In this document: positions 29,034 to 30,355 of the stretch, piece by piece | Layout: the number at the start of each line of letters is the position of its first letter | Position numbering within the stretch: position 1 is the stretch's first letter | IMG/VR virus record: IMGVR_UViG_3300034068_000203 | Location: 1-30,355 of that record | DNA length: 30,355 nt | From: a virus | Direction: 5' to 3' (one strand) | The notes under the pieces: model-generated | Databases searched by the model: none | What the model was told of the DNA's origin: nothing | What the model saw: the letters and a program-made list of their open reading frames with translations, nothing else | Position numbers and translations under genes: made by a program

Positions 29034-30355
29034 TTAAAAGTATTTTGTTAATAAAGCTGCTTCAGTTCTTGCGGTATCACCTCCACCCACTGTTCTTATA
29101 CAAAACAACAAATAATTATCAACAGTTGTATTGAATGGTGTTGTCATCATTTGATCTGCAACGAAATCTGTAAGTTGAGCTCCAGTAGTCCCAAAGTAAC
29201 ATAAATTACCAGCTGTTAAATGAAAATTTCGTGTAAGAGTTGCATAAGTTTGAGTCGTGCCTATTGTCGGACAAGCTGCTACTATAATTGCTCCTGATAA
29301 ACTATTTGATGTGTTTAGAAAAGCAGAACCAGTAATACCACTTGCAGCACCTGTAATTCTTTTTACTTTGTAAATAACTTCTAACATAGAATTACTTGTT
29401 AATGTGTTTGCAGGTATTAAAACTGACAAACTAATTATTTGAGTAAATGGAGTACCAACAGTTGCACCACCTGTTGTATTTATATAAACTGTTGAGGGAT
29501 TACTGCTTCCACCTCCTCCTACTACTAAATCCCCACTACCAAGCAACGAGTTGCCGTTAATAGTCTTGATGTTAGTACCGCTAACGAGTAGATCTTGCTT
29601 GCCATTAAACGTTGTCCAATCCGCAGAACTTAATGCGCCTCTATTGGCTGCGCTTGCTGTTGGAAGGTTAAACGTATGCGTACTTGTCGCTGATGAGATA
29701 CCGAAGTCAGTGCCACTCGTTCCAGTTGCGAAGTTCTGCACCTGTGCCGTTAAGCCATTCAATGCAGTAACACCTGTTGAGAAGGTAGTAATGACTTGAC
29801 AAAGATGACTATTTTCAGTATGAAGTGTAATCGTTCTGCCTGAGTGCGTAACGTAGATTCTTATTGCTAACCTATCCGTTACCGTTAACACTGTTTGCGG
29901 TACTGCTAATGCACTAACGTAAAGGTGTATTGCCGTTCCGTTGGTGATGCCTTCGGGAGTAGCCGAGTTAGACGCTATCAAAGACAATGTTGCTCCATCC
30001 CATTTGTATAACTCAATATAAAATGAAGGAGTGCCACCGCTACTTGATGCGCTGAAATATGTTTCAAAGTTCCAATTTCCTCCAGGTATCTCTAATAGAT
30101 TTGGAACATTCGCATCTGTAATAAAAGACTGAATGTAACCATCTGCTGCTATTGTGAAATCTGTTCCTGCACCTAAGATAGGCACTCTGTCCATTTCCTT
30201 AAACGCTACACCGCCAAATGTTCCTTGTGCTACTGATCCGTTGAGGTAAAATGTTAAAGAAGAACCACCGCCTGATGAAGCAGGGAAGTTAGCCAAGCTA
30301 CCATCACCTCTCACATATTGTGATACAGTACCTGCTCCTGTAACCGCTATATCTC
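29034..30355 (-). CDS. Tail terminator-like / tail fibre fusion, 3' part
   Basis: This is the continuation of the gene that starts at 994. 30355-30242 repeats 114-1, and residues after the join run to TAA at 29036-29034. It has fibre shaft signs (VTALNGLTAQVQNFATG, TFNLPTASAANRGALSSADW, INGNSLLGSGDLVVGGGGSS) and then a tip domain (~150 aa, ending LLTKYF) related to the second fibre. The tip part is more AT-rich than the shaft, as if exchanged. A GTG at 30314 could be read as a start, but the frame is open upstream through the join, so it is internal. Confidence 0.8.
   Translation of the reverse strand, partial: DIAVTGAGTVSQYVRGDGSLANFPASSGGGSSLTFYLNGSVAQGTFGGVAFKEMDRVPILGAGTDFTIAADGYIQSFITDANVPNLLEIPGGNWNFETYFSASSSGGTPSFYIELYKWDGATLSLIASNSATPEGITNGTAIHLYVSALAVPQTVLTVTDRLAIRIYVTHSGRTITLHTENSHLCQVITTFSTGVTALNGLTAQVQNFATGTSGTDFGISSATSTHTFNLPTASAANRGALSSADWTTFNGKQDLLVSGTNIKTINGNSLLGSGDLVVGGGGSSNPSTVYINTTGGATVGTPFTQIISLSVLIPANTLTSNSMLEVIYKVKRITGAASGITGSAFLNTSNSLSGAIIVAACPTIGTTQTYATLTRNFHLTAGNLCYFGTTGAQLTDFVADQMMTTPFNTTVDNYLLFCIRTVGGGDTARTEAALLTKYF
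29491..29625 (-). repeat. Diverged direct repeat in the long fibre, partner of 28468-28600
   Basis: Shared stretches on the plus strand include ggattactgcttccacc and ttgatgttagtacc, at equal order and nearly equal spacing in both copies. It marks the linker between shaft and tip. Confidence 0.75.
30242..30355. repeat. Terminal overlap, copy 2
   Basis: Identical to bases 1-114. See the first copy for the reading-frame argument. Confidence 0.95.

Noticed and set aside
30242-30314. GTG start at 30314 for a 426-aa fibre protein
   Set aside because: The frame is open upstream through the join to ATG at 994, so the GTG is an internal Val codon.
1-30355. CRISPR arrays, tRNA genes, insertion sequences, integrase and attachment sites
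   Set aside because: None seen on reading both strands. The repeats present are the terminal overlap, the 20-bp tandem pair and the fibre linker.

Overview
The window is a complete circular tailed-phage genome of about 30,241 bp, printed with a 114-base overlap: bases 1-114 are identical to 30242-30355. One tail-fibre gene runs in frame across the join, which supports real circularity. The head, portal, tape-measure, terminase and lysis genes point to a siphovirus-like phage. The host is most likely a member of the Bacteroidota, perhaps Flavobacteriia. Three things suggest this: promoter candidates of the form TTG-N19-TAnnTTTG, A/CAA-rich leaders without Shine-Dalgarno sites before most genes, and structural gene families typical of phages of that phylum. 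I see no integrase, attachment site, CRISPR array or tRNA gene. The best guess is a virulent phage, but this is inferred only from the absence of those features.

The genome has two transcription arms that diverge at 5541-5644 and converge at about 12724-12807. The rightward arm (5645-12761) holds small early genes, an SSB-like protein, a DnaA domain IV-like protein, two replication-type proteins, a tiny membrane protein, the large terminase and a ribbon-helix-helix protein. It ends at an intrinsic terminator at 12781-12807. The leftward arm starts with a VRR-NUC nuclease, a sigma-70-like protein and a Cys-rich protein, and is closed by a strong terminator at 4090-4142.

After a 407-base gap, the leftward arm resumes with a ParB-methyltransferase fusion, a small terminase-like protein and a tail chaperone with a T9 frameshift site. 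It then crosses the join as a 733-aa terminator-like/fibre fusion and continues with a duplicated fibre plus small-partner cassette, neck and tail-tip proteins, the tape measure, the prohead protease, scaffold, major capsid protein, tail tube, portal and head-tail connector. A lysis cassette follows: lysozyme, XhlA-like protein, holin candidate, phosphoesterase and spanin candidate. The late unit is about 21.3 kb long.

The gene order is unusual. Tail-tip genes precede the tape measure, the capsid genes follow it, the portal comes after the capsid, and the two terminase genes lie in opposite arms. The most interesting signals are: (1) a probable programmed -1 frameshift, supported by good coding on both sides of the slip; (2) a tandem duplication of a fibre and small-partner cassette; (3) a family of similar purine-rich-arm hairpins beside the SSB, capsid and tail-tube genes; (4) a possible relay in which the early sigma-like protein opens the late unit; and (5) a candidate short RNA of about 70 nt on the plus strand inside the leftward late region.
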